Assembly: GCA_023229605.1 (NCBI GenBank)
Contig: JALNYY010000004.1
Location: forward strand, 1-64,000
Source of the DNA: Methylobacter sp.
Lineage (GTDB): Bacteria > Pseudomonadota > Gammaproteobacteria > Methylococcales > Methylomonadaceae
Reading direction: 5' to 3'
Length of the DNA stretch: 64,000 nucleotides
Shown here: positions 1-7,916 of the stretch, piece after piece
How the letters are laid out: each line of letters opens with the position of its first letter
Position numbering within the stretch: position 1 is the first letter of the stretch
Position numbers and translations under genes: made by a program
The notes under the pieces: model-generated
Databases searched by the model: none
Told to the model about the DNA's origin: nothing
The model's input: only the letters and a program-made list of their open reading frames with translations

Positions 1-95
1 TTGCGAATACTTTAGTTTCAGTAGATTTTACGAGGTGTACTGTCCTCGGCATGCACTTAAGGTTTTGCTACCCACGTCGAAGCCATGTCGCCCCC
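1..95 (-). ncRNA. ssrA: tmRNA (SsrA), 5' portion, cut by window edge
   Basis: Read on the minus strand, the end of the window begins with a run of five G followed by CGACATGGCTTCGACG, then a GCATGCCGAGGACAG block and a CCTCGTAAAA block. This is the conserved 5' half of tmRNA: acceptor-stem strand, tRNA-like D-region and the start of the pseudoknot region ahead of the tag ORF. tmRNA rescues stalled ribosomes and tags the nascent peptide for proteolysis. The tag reading frame and the 3' half lie beyond position 1. The first base is set from the acceptor-stem G run and could be off by one or two bases. Confidence 0.93.
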
Positions 96-113
96 GTGAT
101 GTTTGCAGGTCAT

Positions 114-141
114 AGAATATGGCCTTTATAAAGAAACTCAA
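114..141 (-). promoter_or_regulatory. sigma-70-type promoter for ssrA
   Basis: On the minus strand TTGAGT (136-141) and TATTCT (114-119) are separated by 16 bases and lie about 20 bases upstream of the mature tmRNA 5' end. That distance fits a tmRNA precursor trimmed by RNase P. Assigned by motif only. Confidence 0.5.
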
Positions 142-240
142 GAGCTAACATAAAAAATATGCCGACTTTATCTTTGAATCTTCTTTAATTTTTAATGCCC
201 GCTGCGCCGCAACATGCAGCTACAGCGGACGTTTTGTTAC

Positions 241-453
241 TTAGATGACCGTTACGTTTTCAGCTTGCGGGCCTTTTTGGCCTTGCGTTACGCTGAACTG
301 TACTTTTTGGCCTTCATCCAGCGATTTGTAGCCGCCGGAGTTATTGATTTGTTGAAAATGTACGAATACATCGGGGCCTGATTGCTGCTCGATAAAGCCG
401 AAGCCTTTATCAGAATTAAACCATTTAACGATGCCGGTAGTAATTGTAGACAT
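241..453 (-). CDS. cspA: Cold-shock protein, CspA family
   Basis: A 70-residue single cold-shock domain, an OB-fold nucleic-acid chaperone that melts mRNA structure. It has the RNP1-like motif KGFGFIEQ, an RNP2-like VFVHF, and the usual N-terminal GIVKWFN. Length is exactly that of the family. The reading frame is open for 36 further residues upstream, but the ATG at 453 is preceded by AGGACT and matches the family start, so the extension is rejected. About 150 bases of non-coding DNA precede it on its strand, which leaves room for the long 5' leader typical of cold-shock genes. It lies upstream of ssrA on the same strand. Which cold-shock paralog this is cannot be told from one window. Confidence 0.93.
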   Translation of the reverse strand: MSTITTGIVKWFNSDKGFGFIEQQSGPDVFVHFQQINNSGGYKSLDEGQKVQFSVTQGQKGPQAENVTVI

Positions 454-766
454 AATGAGTCCTATAAATATTTGAGTATATAAAGCCTTAAAAAGGCGGG
501 TTGAGCCGGTAAATTTGGAAGTTACAAAATGAAAAACAGGACGAGGAACTACAGAAGGCACATCGAAATGGTAAGCAGAGGGTAAATCAGATTTCTAAGC
601 TGTGACCGATTATAAGCATATCCTTAATAATATCAACACATATTTTTTATTTAACGCTGAACATGGATTCTGTCGCCAATATTCAAGGACCTTGACCTGC
701 CAATATCAGCGCCGTAAAACGGTCTGCGCATCGTTCGCGATGACGGGTTTCGCGGCACAGATCATC

Positions 767-1414
767 CTACGCGATTTTCTGGCGCTGCAGCCCAATAGTC
801 CGAAAAACATCGGCAAACATGTCTTTAGTCAGCCGCTTGGTCTGCACGTTGTATCGGCTGCTGTGATACGAATCAACCAGCGTTCGGCCATCCGGCAAGG
901 CATGCAGGGCATTATGGGCGAATTTGGCTCCGCTCTGTTTCATCCCGTAGGCTTTTAATACCGCCTGATGGGCAACCAAACCTAAAGCCAGTATGACCGC
1001 CTGCTCCGGCAAGGTTTTTAACTCGGCGGCCAAATAAGCGTTGCACTGGTTGATTTCGGCATTGGTCGGTTTGTTTTGCGGCGGCAGGCATTTTACGGCG
1101 TTAGTGATACGGCAGTTTTTAAGCGCCAAGCCGTCGGTCAATGACTCGGATTTCACCTGATTACTGTAGCCGAACTCGTAAAGCGCCTCGTACAGCAGCA
1201 GACCTGCATAATCGCCGGTAAACGGCCTGCCTGTGGCATTGGCTCCGTGCATGCCGGGAGCCAAGCCGACTATCAGCAATTGGGCGGCGCTGTCGCCAAA
1301 CGGCGCAACCGGACGCGCATGGTAGCCGGGATGCTTTTGTTTAACTTCACACAAGAAATCATCCAGCCGTTTACACTGCCTGCAATCTTGATCGAATATT
1401 TGTTTGGGATACAT
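767..1414 (-). CDS. Type-5 uracil-DNA glycosylase (UdgB-like)
   Basis: A 215-residue protein of the family 4/5 uracil-DNA glycosylases, which excise uracil and related deaminated bases from DNA in base-excision repair. Motif A reads GLAPGMHGANATGRPFTGD, the family-5 form, which lacks the polar catalytic residue of family 1. Motif B appears as HSSRYN near the C terminus. Four cysteines, C11 and C14 near the N terminus and two in CRITNAVKC mid-protein, are placed to hold the 4Fe-4S cluster of these families. It stands alone, with repeat-rich DNA upstream. No clear ribosome-binding site is seen ahead of the ATG. Confidence 0.88.
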   Translation of the reverse strand: MYPKQIFDQDCRQCKRLDDFLCEVKQKHPGYHARPVAPFGDSAAQLLIVGLAPGMHGANATGRPFTGDYAGLLLYEALYEFGYSNQVKSESLTDGLALKNCRITNAVKCLPPQNKPTNAEINQCNAYLAAELKTLPEQAVILALGLVAHQAVLKAYGMKQSGAKFAHNALHALPDGRTLVDSYHSSRYNVQTKRLTKDMFADVFRTIGLQRQKIA

Positions 1415-1437
1415 AATTTGTTAAGGTCGGTTTTGGC

Positions 1438-1570
1438 TAGTTCCCAAGCTCCAGCTTGAGAATTCGGTTTCGCGAAGCTACGACTTGCATGGATGCAGCG
1501 GGTAGAACAACGCAGGAGCAGTTGCCGGGAGCTTCGCCTTCAAGGTTCCCAATCTGGAGATTGAGAACCA
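1438..1570. repeat. Intergenic repeat unit bounded by two palindromes
   Basis: Positions 1441-1462 form a near-perfect palindrome (arms TTCCCAAGCT / AGCTTGAGAA), and 1544-1569 form another (GGTTCCCAATCT / AGATTGAGAACC). The stretch between them (about 1487-1532: GCATGGATGCAG, then a GGTAGAACAACGC block and GAGCAGTTGCCG) recurs in diverged form at 15066-15136 in reverse orientation and inside the fadN-like gene near 61207-61290. This looks like a dispersed repeat family of the host genome. Confidence 0.6.
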
Positions 1571-1585
1571 GCGCATGTTAATTTT

Positions 1586-1858
1586 TCATAACTGGAAATT
1601 ACCCACCTTGTTGCTATCAGAATCCAGCAGCCGCAGCTTCTCAAGCCTGGGCAGTTTTTTTATGGCGCTTTCCCGTTTACTCGCGGAGCTGCGGTCGTGT
1701 CCGGTCTCGATATAAACCAGCTGTTTGGGTTGCCTGCCGCGAAAATATTTAGCGCCCTGTTTGTCGCTATGCTGATCAAAGCGCCGGGCGACATCGATGG
1801 TGATGCCGGTATAAAGCGAGTCATCGGTGCAGAGAATGATGTAAACCTGCCAATTCAC
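1586..1858 (-). CDS. GIY-YIG domain protein, UPF0213/YhbQ type
   Basis: A 90-residue stand-alone GIY-YIG nuclease-like domain, as in E. coli YhbQ. The first strand carries VYIILCTDDSLYTGIT, in which the YII and YTG elements form the GIY-YIG signature, and the RRFDQH helix follows. Start is GTG, five bases after the VIT-family gene stops, so it is the last gene of a three-gene unit with the transporter and the P-type ATPase. The family role is unclear; some members bind or nick structured DNA. No functional tie to metal transport is evident, and the linkage may be only transcriptional. Confidence 0.85.
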   Translation of the reverse strand: MNWQVYIILCTDDSLYTGITIDVARRFDQHSDKQGAKYFRGRQPKQLVYIETGHDRSSASKRESAIKKLPRLEKLRLLDSDSNKVGNFQL

Positions 1859-1863
1859 GGGTG

Positions 1864-2556
1864 TTACACGACCGTCCCGAAAACGGAACCGACCGCTGCG
1901 GTCAGCCCCATAGCCAGTGCGCCCCAGAAAGCGACACGGAAAGCGCCTTTAATAACGCCTGCCCCGCCGCTATAGGCCGCCAACATGCCCAGCAATGTTA
2001 AAAACAACAAGGAGGCGGATGACACCAGTACGATTAAATCGGTCTCCGGGGCCAACATGACGATCAGCAAAGGCAACACCGCGCCAACCGCAAAAGTGGC
2101 CGCCGAAGTCAGCGCCGCCTGTATCGGCCTTGCAGTCCCAGCCTCCGAGATGCCCAGTTCGTCTCGGGCGTGCGCGCCCAACGCGTCATGATTCATCAAT
2201 TGTTCCGCAACCTGCTCGGCCAGTAACGGTTCGAGTCCGCGCGAGACATAGATGGCTGCCAGTTCTTTTTTCTCATGATGCTCATCTTCATCCAGTTCTT
2301 TGCGCTCACGCTTTAAATCGGCCTGTTCGGTATCGGCTTGCGAGCTGACCGATACGTATTCGCCCGCAGCCATCGACATCGCCCCGGCGACCAAGCCCGC
2401 AACACCGGCCAATACGATGTCATTATGTGTCGCATGGGAAGCGGCAATGCCCACGATCAAGCTGGCCGTGGACACGATGCCGTCGTTTGCGCCCAGCACC
2501 GCCGCGCGCAGCCAGCCGATGCGGTGACTCCTGTGTATTTCGTGATGAGGTAACAT
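1864..2556 (-). CDS. VIT1/CCC1 family Fe2+/Mn2+ transporter
   Basis: A 230-residue integral membrane protein of the vacuolar iron transporter / CCC1 family. It opens with HRSHRIGWLRAAVLGANDGI, the family signature with TM1, then TM2 with GAMSMAAGEYVSVSSQ. A charged cytoplasmic helical hairpin at about residues 80-130 (rich in E, D, K and H, the metal-binding domain) follows, and three C-terminal membrane segments. The family moves ferrous iron or manganese out of the cytosol. A strong ribosome-binding site (AAGGAA) precedes the ATG. It sits 14 bases downstream of the P-type ATPase gene, suggesting joint control of metal export. Confidence 0.9.
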   Translation of the reverse strand: MLPHHEIHRSHRIGWLRAAVLGANDGIVSTASLIVGIAASHATHNDIVLAGVAGLVAGAMSMAAGEYVSVSSQADTEQADLKRERKELDEDEHHEKKELAAIYVSRGLEPLLAEQVAEQLMNHDALGAHARDELGISEAGTARPIQAALTSAATFAVGAVLPLLIVMLAPETDLIVLVSSASLLFLTLLGMLAAYSGGAGVIKGAFRVAFWGALAMGLTAAVGSVFGTVV

Positions 2557-2570
2557 TGGGTTTCCTTTAT

Positions 2571-4517
2571 TTAAAAGTCCGAAAGCGTTTTCGGCGGAAT
2601 AGCAGCTCTCAAGGCATTCAATACCGCCAGCACATCGATGATTTCCTGGGTTATGGCTCCGGCTACCGGCGTCAGATAACCCAGGCCCGCAAACACCATG
2701 CCTATCAAACTCAAAGCCATGCCGCCTACGGCGCTTTGCAGCGCAATTTTACGCATCCGTTGTCCGATATGAAACAACTCATCGACTTTTAACAGCGAAC
2801 TGTCCATGATCACCGCATCCGCCGATTCGCCGGTGATGTCGCTATTCTGCCCGAAGGCTATGCCGATAGTCGCGGCAGTCAGCGCCGGTGCGTCATTGAT
2901 GCCGTCGCCGAGAAACACGGTTTTTGCTGCCTTGGTCTCAGCGCGCACCAGCTCCAGTTTCTGTTCGGGACTTTGGCTGAAATAAACGTGTTTAATGCCG
3001 ACCTGATCGGCCAGGAAACGCACTTCCGATTCCCTGTCGCCGGACACCAGCATCACCTTGTCAAATAAGTGGCTGGGTTGCAGATGGTTGATAAACGACG
3101 AACTGTCGGTGCGCACCTCATCCCGAAATTGCAGGGTCGCCGCATAAGCGCCGTCGACCAGCACCACGCATTCCAGACCGCCGGTCACGGGCGGCAACTC
3201 TTGGGCAACATCAGGGTGTTGCTCGACAAATTTTTTGCGGCTGGTGATCTGAATCTGTTTCCCGGCCACATTGCCTTGAAGCCCCTCGCCCGGCAACTCG
3301 GTGATATTGGTCACGCTTAACAACGATAATGCCGACTTTTCCGCCGCCGCAACTATGGCGCGGGATAGCGGATGCTTGGAATAGCGCTCCAGACTGGCGA
3401 TCAGCATTAGCACTTCCTGCTCGCTATAGCCCTGTCCGGGAATCAACGCCGTCAGCGTGGGACGGCCATAAGTCAGGGTGCCGGTTTTATCGAAAATCGC
3501 CGTGCGGCAAGTCCCGATGGTTTCCAGTATGGCCGGGTTCTTGATGATGATCTCCCGCCGCGCGGCCAGGGAAATCGAGCTGATAATGGTGACCGGTATG
3601 CCGATCAGCAACGGGCACGGCGTGGCGATAACCAACACGGCCAGGAAACGGATCACATCGCCGCTGATGGCCCAGGCCGTCAGCGCAATGATCACGGCCA
3701 GCGGCGTGTACAGCGCCCCCAGCTGGTCGCCCAGCCGCCTGATATTGGGACGGTACTGTTCGGAAGACTGCATCACGGCCATGATCTTGGCGTAGCGGGA
3801 ATCGACAGCCAATTTGTCCGCGCGTATGGTCAGCGCCGAATCGCCGTTGATCGCGCCGGACAGCACTTGGGAACCGCTGACTTTCGACATCATATACGGT
3901 TCGCCGGTCAGATAGGATTCGTCCATGGTGCTTGAGCCTTCCAGCACCGTGCCGTCAACGGGGCAGATTTCATGCGGCAATATCAGCAGGGTATCGCCGA
4001 TATTGACCTGCCCGGTGGTAATGTCGGCCAGTTGATCGCCGGATTTCCTATGCGCGACCGACGGCATCCGCTTGGCCAGCGCCTCAAGCACCGAAGAGGC
4101 TTTGCGCACCGCATAAGATTCGAGCACCACGCCGCCGGACAACATCAGCACCACCAAACTCCCGGCCAGATACTCGTCCAGCAACACCGCCGTCACTATG
4201 GATATGCCTGCCAGCAAATCGGCACCCCAATCGCCCTGCCCTAATTTCACGCCGAGCTGATAAACCAGCGGGATGCCTCCCAACGCCAGCACGGCTAGCA
4301 AAGGCACAGACACCAGCTCAACCGGAAACACGAATTGCCCCTGGTAGATTTCGGCCGCCGCCGAGCTTAAAGCCGCATTCAACGATAGCGTATAGACCTG
4401 ATGCCCAATATCCAGCGCATAGTGCAACACCAGATACCCGCCGATGCCCAGCAGGCTCAAAACGGCAATGATGTTTTCGGATGTTGCGCGGGAAATCGTT
4501 GCTTGCTTGTCGGTCAT
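2571..4517 (-). CDS. Heavy-metal P1B-type ATPase with TPC metal motif
   Basis: A 648-residue P-type ATPase. It has an actuator domain with TGEP (204-207), the phosphorylation motif DKTGTLT at D343, the P1B-specific HP dipeptide in KHPLSRA, and GDGINDAPAL in the hinge. The membrane metal-site motif reads ATPCPLL with T299-P300-C301, not the CPC of Cu or Zn/Cd pumps. TPC is the signature described for the P1B-5 subgroup, linked to nickel and iron. There is no N-terminal heavy-metal-binding domain. Together with the downstream VIT/CCC1 gene this suggests efflux of Fe, Mn or Ni, which is inference. It begins the operon that ends with the GIY-YIG gene. Confidence 0.9.
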   Translation of the reverse strand: MTDKQATISRATSENIIAVLSLLGIGGYLVLHYALDIGHQVYTLSLNAALSSAAAEIYQGQFVFPVELVSVPLLAVLALGGIPLVYQLGVKLGQGDWGADLLAGISIVTAVLLDEYLAGSLVVLMLSGGVVLESYAVRKASSVLEALAKRMPSVAHRKSGDQLADITTGQVNIGDTLLILPHEICPVDGTVLEGSSTMDESYLTGEPYMMSKVSGSQVLSGAINGDSALTIRADKLAVDSRYAKIMAVMQSSEQYRPNIRRLGDQLGALYTPLAVIIALTAWAISGDVIRFLAVLVIATPCPLLIGIPVTIISSISLAARREIIIKNPAILETIGTCRTAIFDKTGTLTYGRPTLTALIPGQGYSEQEVLMLIASLERYSKHPLSRAIVAAAEKSALSLLSVTNITELPGEGLQGNVAGKQIQITSRKKFVEQHPDVAQELPPVTGGLECVVLVDGAYAATLQFRDEVRTDSSSFINHLQPSHLFDKVMLVSGDRESEVRFLADQVGIKHVYFSQSPEQKLELVRAETKAAKTVFLGDGINDAPALTAATIGIAFGQNSDITGESADAVIMDSSLLKVDELFHIGQRMRKIALQSAVGGMALSLIGMVFAGLGYLTPVAGAITQEIIDVLAVLNALRAAIPPKTLSDF

Positions 4518-4673
4518 CGTTTCAGCCTCACAGTCTTTGTATATTCCATTCTATCCGGTCAGGCGGGCAAATGTTGGAACTGTTTGCCGTATAAGCAGGA
4601 GTGTTGCCATCGCATGAACGCAGGCACCAAAAGAGGCGCTTTAGGCGAAGCCTGCGCTCCATCCTTGCGTCCG

Positions 4674-5438
4674 CTACGCAGGATTTTCGCTATCGATAAA
4701 AAAGCAATCCACCGTAAATTGCTGCCGGGTTTTTTCCATTAACGCCTGGATACCGAATTGTTCGGTGGCATTATGTCCGCCCGCAAACATATGCAGGCCT
4801 GCCTCCTGACTTTCATGCCAGTCGTGTTCGCTGATTTCGCCGGTAATATAGGCGTCCAGCCGTTCTTTTTCGGCCAAGCGCCACTCGCTGTTGGCTCCGC
4901 CGGTAATAATGCCGACCGACCTGATCAAGGCATTGTTATCGGGCGTCGCTAGAATGACATGGTGTTTGAGCACGGCTTCCAGTTTTTGTTGCAGCGCGAC
5001 GGCGGTTAGCGGTTGTTCTAGCGCGCCTTTAATGCCGGTCGCAGAGCCTTTGTAATCGCCGAAAGGCTGCTGTTGCCTGCAATCGAGCAGCTGCCCCAGC
5101 ACCGCCGCATTACCTACGTCGGGATGTCCGTCCAGCGGCAAATGGTAACCGAGCAGGTTGATATTGTTTTTTACCAGCGGGAAAATCCGTTGGGCGAACG
5201 CGCCGGTCAACGGCTTAGCGCCATGAAATGTCCAGAACAGGCCGTGATGAACGACCAGGGCATCGGCCTTGTTTTCGACAGCCTGGTTAATGGAATCGCG
5301 GGTTGCAGACACCGCAAATGCGATGCGCTCTATGTATTCGGCACCTTCTATTTGCAGGCCGTTAGGGCAATAGTCGGCATAAGTATCGGGGCGAAGCAGC
5401 GCCTGATAATAATCATTGAGTTGCGATTGGGTAATCAT
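4674..5438 (-). CDS. Nif3-like dinuclear metal-centre protein (YbgI family)
   Basis: A 254-residue Nif3/YbgI/DUF34 protein, a toroidal hexamer with a dinuclear metal site per subunit. Metal ligands of the family are visible: VHHGLFW near residue 65, the mid-protein HLPLDGHPDVGN, GGHNATEQFG and the closing FFIDSENPA. Full length for the family. The start codon overlaps the stop of the upstream Nudix gene by 4 bases (ATGA), so the two are translationally coupled. The molecular function of the family is unsettled; GTP cyclohydrolase-like and repair roles have been proposed. No additional domain is fused. Confidence 0.9.
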   Translation of the reverse strand: MITQSQLNDYYQALLRPDTYADYCPNGLQIEGAEYIERIAFAVSATRDSINQAVENKADALVVHHGLFWTFHGAKPLTGAFAQRIFPLVKNNINLLGYHLPLDGHPDVGNAAVLGQLLDCRQQQPFGDYKGSATGIKGALEQPLTAVALQQKLEAVLKHHVILATPDNNALIRSVGIITGGANSEWRLAEKERLDAYITGEISEHDWHESQEAGLHMFAGGHNATEQFGIQALMEKTRQQFTVDCFFIDSENPA

Positions 5439-5941
5439 GTTGCTGATGCCTTAAATTGTCGCCAAATGGTTTTAAAGGTTTCGGTCAGAAGTTGATCGTC
5501 CGCCGCGATGCGCTCGACTATTTCGGCATCGCTAACCCAGTCGCCATCGTCAATTTCATCGACTGCCAGGATAAACGGACCGTTATGAATATAGCGGTAA
5601 ACCTGAATAAATTCCATGCCGATAGCCGCCGCGGCCGGTAATTTAAACAGCGGTTCCAAAGCATGGTCGACGCTGATGCCCAGCTCTTCTTCAATTTCCC
5701 TGACGGCACAGGCGTCGTAGTCCTCACCTGCATCGACATGCCCGGCAGCCGAGGTATCCCAGAGCCCGCCATTGAGATCTTTTTTCATCGAACGTTTTTG
5801 CAGGAATAACCGGCCTTGCTCATTAAAAACCAGGATATGTACGGCGCGGTGCCTGAGACCTGTCGCGTGAATAATATGGCGCGGACAGGTGTCGACAATG
5901 CAATCGTTTTCATCAACGACGGACAGTAGTTCGGTATTCAT
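5435..5941 (-). CDS. Nudix hydrolase, YfcD-like
   Basis: A 168-residue Nudix-fold pyrophosphohydrolase. The Nudix box is complete: GHVDAGED followed by REIEEELGI, fitting GX5EX7REUXEEXGU. The N-terminal half (DENDCIVDT, then RHRAVHILVFNEQGRLFLQKRS) resembles the YfcD/isopentenyl-diphosphate-isomerase-like branch. The catalytic Cys/Glu set of true IPP isomerase is not recognisable, so Idi is not called. The substrate is unknown; the branch acts on nucleoside diphosphate derivatives. It is coupled to the Nif3-like gene by a 4-base overlap. Confidence 0.88.
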   Translation of the reverse strand: MNTELLSVVDENDCIVDTCPRHIIHATGLRHRAVHILVFNEQGRLFLQKRSMKKDLNGGLWDTSAAGHVDAGEDYDACAVREIEEELGISVDHALEPLFKLPAAAAIGMEFIQVYRYIHNGPFILAVDEIDDGDWVSDAEIVERIAADDQLLTETFKTIWRQFKASAT

Positions 5942-6050
5942 CAGTCAAGTTAAGCCGGAAAGGGAAATGACAGGAGAGCGAATTTTAGACGTTTATCGGG
6001 GGTAAGCAAGCACAGTTCATGCGCTTTGCGGATATTGCAGGGGGTTTAGG

Positions 6051-6080
6051 ACATGCTCACATCCAAAGATGCGAGCATGT
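6051..6080. repeat. Strong 13-bp stem-loop downstream of the carbonic anhydrase gene
   Basis: Arms ACATGCTCACATC (6051-6063) and GATGCGAGCATGT (6068-6080) pair over 13 positions with one A/G mismatch, closed by a CAAA loop. It lies just after the carbonic anhydrase stop on the minus strand. No U-run follows on that strand, so it is a stem-loop that may protect or end the transcript rather than a textbook terminator. Confidence 0.6.
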
Positions 6081-6091
6081 TCAAAAGTTTT

Positions 6092-6673
6092 TTAGCCGGC
6101 TCTGCCGACTTCTGTTGCGGCAGGTACTTCAATTAACCGGCCTGATTTACAGTCGTAGATATAACCGTAAACCGGAATGTCGGAAGGAACCAGAGGATGG
6201 TTCTTAATGCGTGTTACATCTTCCAAAACGCTTTCTTCTTGGTTTTTAATGGTCAGCCAGTCGATATATTTGCCTTCTGCGGAACCAGGGCCTACGCAGC
6301 AATCATGCCAGCCATCTGCATCAACGGATGCCGTTTTTAAGCTGCTGCCCAACAGGCCGCGCATGATGTCGTCGGTAAATGTTTCCATGCCGCAGTCAGT
6401 ATGGTGAACGACAAACCATTCGCGGGTTCCCAATAATTTATAAGAAATAACCAGGGAGCGGATGGCGTCGTCACTGGCGCGACCGCCTGCATTACGAATG
6501 ACGTGGGCATCGCCTTCAGACAAGCCTGCATATTTGGCGGGATCCAGACGGGCATCCATACAGGTCAGGATAGCAAAATGCCGTCCCGGAGGCATAGGCA
6601 ATGCGCCTTTGTCGCCGAAATCATTCACATAATCTCTATTTGCCGCTAAAACTTCATTAAGAATTTTGCTCAT
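6092..6673 (-). CDS. Beta-class carbonic anhydrase
   Basis: A 193-residue beta-carbonic anhydrase that interconverts CO2 and bicarbonate in the cytoplasm. The zinc ligands are C38 (in CMDAR, with D40 and R42 as the catalytic dyad), H91 and C94 (HTDC). The small size and the MDARLDP form match the short beta-CA subgroup also found in mycobacteria. The ATG at 6673 is preferred over the GTG six bases upstream because GAGAGG lies 5 bases before it. It is divergent from a LysR gene, which may regulate it. Its leader contains a terminator-like hairpin (listed separately). Confidence 0.93.
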   Translation of the reverse strand: MSKILNEVLAANRDYVNDFGDKGALPMPPGRHFAILTCMDARLDPAKYAGLSEGDAHVIRNAGGRASDDAIRSLVISYKLLGTREWFVVHHTDCGMETFTDDIMRGLLGSSLKTASVDADGWHDCCVGPGSAEGKYIDWLTIKNQEESVLEDVTRIKNHPLVPSDIPVYGYIYDCKSGRLIEVPAATEVGRAG

Positions 6674-6703
6674 AAACACCTCTCGTTATAATTATAGGCT
6701 CAT

Positions 6704-6754
6704 AAAAAAACCGCTTGCTCCTGATCACTAAGGGGAATGATAAAGACCAAGCGG
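6704..6754 (-). promoter_or_regulatory. Terminator-like hairpin in the carbonic anhydrase leader
   Basis: On the minus strand CCGCTTG and CAAGCGG form a 7-bp stem around a 31-base loop, followed directly by seven U. It lies 31 bases upstream of the carbonic anhydrase start on the same strand, and no gene precedes it there. This is the layout of a transcription attenuator or the 3' end of a short leader RNA. Confidence 0.45.
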
Positions 6755-6827
6755 CGGTAAGAACTATCTCCGATCAGAAGTCTACTCTAATAAACCAAGG
6801 TTTCAAATAGCTATATAGGTTATACAA

Positions 6828-6846
6828 TATAAACTCAAAGTTTATA
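6828..6846. promoter_or_regulatory. Perfect palindrome, candidate LysR-type operator
   Basis: TATAAACT-CAA-AGTTTATA is a perfect 8-3-8 inverted repeat ending 11 bases before the lysR-type start codon, in the divergent intergenic region with the carbonic anhydrase gene. Its size and dyad form fit a LysR-family binding site, and its position would block the regulator's own translation start region. Confidence 0.5.
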
Positions 6847-6857
6847 AAGAGATCGTT

Positions 6858-7787
6858 ATGGCTAAGTTAAACAACACACAGGTATTTTGCCGGATTGTTG
6901 AATTGGGTACTTTTGCGGCGGTTGCCCGGGAAATGAATCTTTCGGCAATGATGATCAGCAAATACATGGCTCAGCTGGAGGAATCTCTGGGAGTTGCGCT
7001 GTTAAACAGGACAACCCGGCAGCTGAGTATGACCGAGGCCGGAAGAATCTACTATTACCGAAGCAAGCAGCTGCTGGATGATTTCTCGGAACTCGAGGAA
7101 TATACCTCGCAGCTGGGCCTACAGGTGAAAGGCACTTTAAAGATCAGCGCGCCGATCGATTTTGGCGGGCTCTATATGGTGCCCGCCATTGACGCGTATC
7201 AACGCGAATACCCCGATGTCAAGATTTTGATGACCTTACACAACAGCCAGGTTAATTTAAGCGAAGGCAGTTTCGATTTGTCCATCCTGGTGACGGATAC
7301 GCTCGATTTGGGCGTGGTTGCCAGGAAAATCGCACAAACCCGGCTGTGCACTTATGCCTCTCCCGGCTATATCGCCGAATACGGCGAGCCGCAAACCATT
7401 GAGGAGTTAAGTGCGCATCGATGCCTGCATTATACGGATACCCCGCATAAAGATTATTGGGTGTTTAATGTCGGCGGCGAGGAGATTAAAATCAAGGCGA
7501 ACTGGCATTTTGCCTCGAACAATGGAAGGGCTCTGTGTCAGGCGGCCGCGTTGGGCATGGGCATAACCCAGGCGCCTGAATTATCGGTGATAAATTATTT
7601 GGAACAGGGTAAGTTGATAGAAATTTTGCCGGGGTTTCGCATTCCATCGTTAAAAATTTACGCCACCTACCTGCAAAGACGCTTCCTGCCCGCCAAATTG
7701 GCGACGTTTGTGGATTTTTTAATTAAATACTTTGCAGAAAACAACAAGCTCATGGCTACTATTCAGCAGCCAAAAACAGAACGCTGA
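6858..7787 (+). CDS. LysR-family transcriptional regulator
   Basis: A 309-residue LysR-type regulator. The N-terminal winged helix-turn-helix spans about residues 5-63 (AAVAREMNLSAMMISKYMAQLEESLGVALLNRTTR, given in outline), and the C-terminal two-lobed effector domain spans about 90-300 (GTLKISAPIDFG onward). Full length. It belongs to the broad group of LysR regulators with a VKGTLKISAP linker, whose ligands vary widely. It is divergent from the carbonic anhydrase gene, with a perfect palindrome just upstream of its start, so autoregulation and control of the neighbour are plausible. The effector is unknown. Confidence 0.92.
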   Translation: MAKLNNTQVFCRIVELGTFAAVAREMNLSAMMISKYMAQLEESLGVALLNRTTRQLSMTEAGRIYYYRSKQLLDDFSELEEYTSQLGLQVKGTLKISAPIDFGGLYMVPAIDAYQREYPDVKILMTLHNSQVNLSEGSFDLSILVTDTLDLGVVARKIAQTRLCTYASPGYIAEYGEPQTIEELSAHRCLHYTDTPHKDYWVFNVGGEEIKIKANWHFASNNGRALCQAAALGMGITQAPELSVINYLEQGKLIEILPGFRIPSLKIYATYLQRRFLPAKLATFVDFLIKYFAENNKLMATIQQPKTER

Positions 7788-7794
7788 TGAAGCC

Positions 7795-7883
7795 GATAAT
7801 TATAAGGTGCAAGAATTTTCCTTGTTTGAAAAGACTTTGCGTTTAAACTCAGGCTTCAGTCATTTTGAATATTTATAATTATC
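7795..7883. repeat. Perfect inverted repeat between the lysR and tetR genes
   Basis: GATAATTATAA (7795-7805) and TTATAATTATC (7873-7883) are exact inverted copies 67 bases apart. Inside the same region TGAAGCC (7788-7794) and GGCTTCA (7852-7858) also pair. The unit could end the lysR-type transcript or serve as a regulator site. Confidence 0.4.
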
Positions 7884-7916
7884 CGTGTTCATTGTATTTA
7901 ATGGCACCAAACAATC

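Noticed and set aside
1..110. Cys-rich partial open frame on the plus strand at the left edge
   Set aside because: The minus strand is tmRNA; the plus-strand frame is incidental.
454..561. 36-residue N-terminal extension of the cold-shock protein
   Set aside because: The ATG at 453 matches the family start and has a ribosome-binding site.
4610..4672. GC-rich dyad near the Nif3 gene end (AGGCGC...GCGCTC)
   Set aside because: Imperfect arms and no U-run; may be another repeat copy but not convincing.
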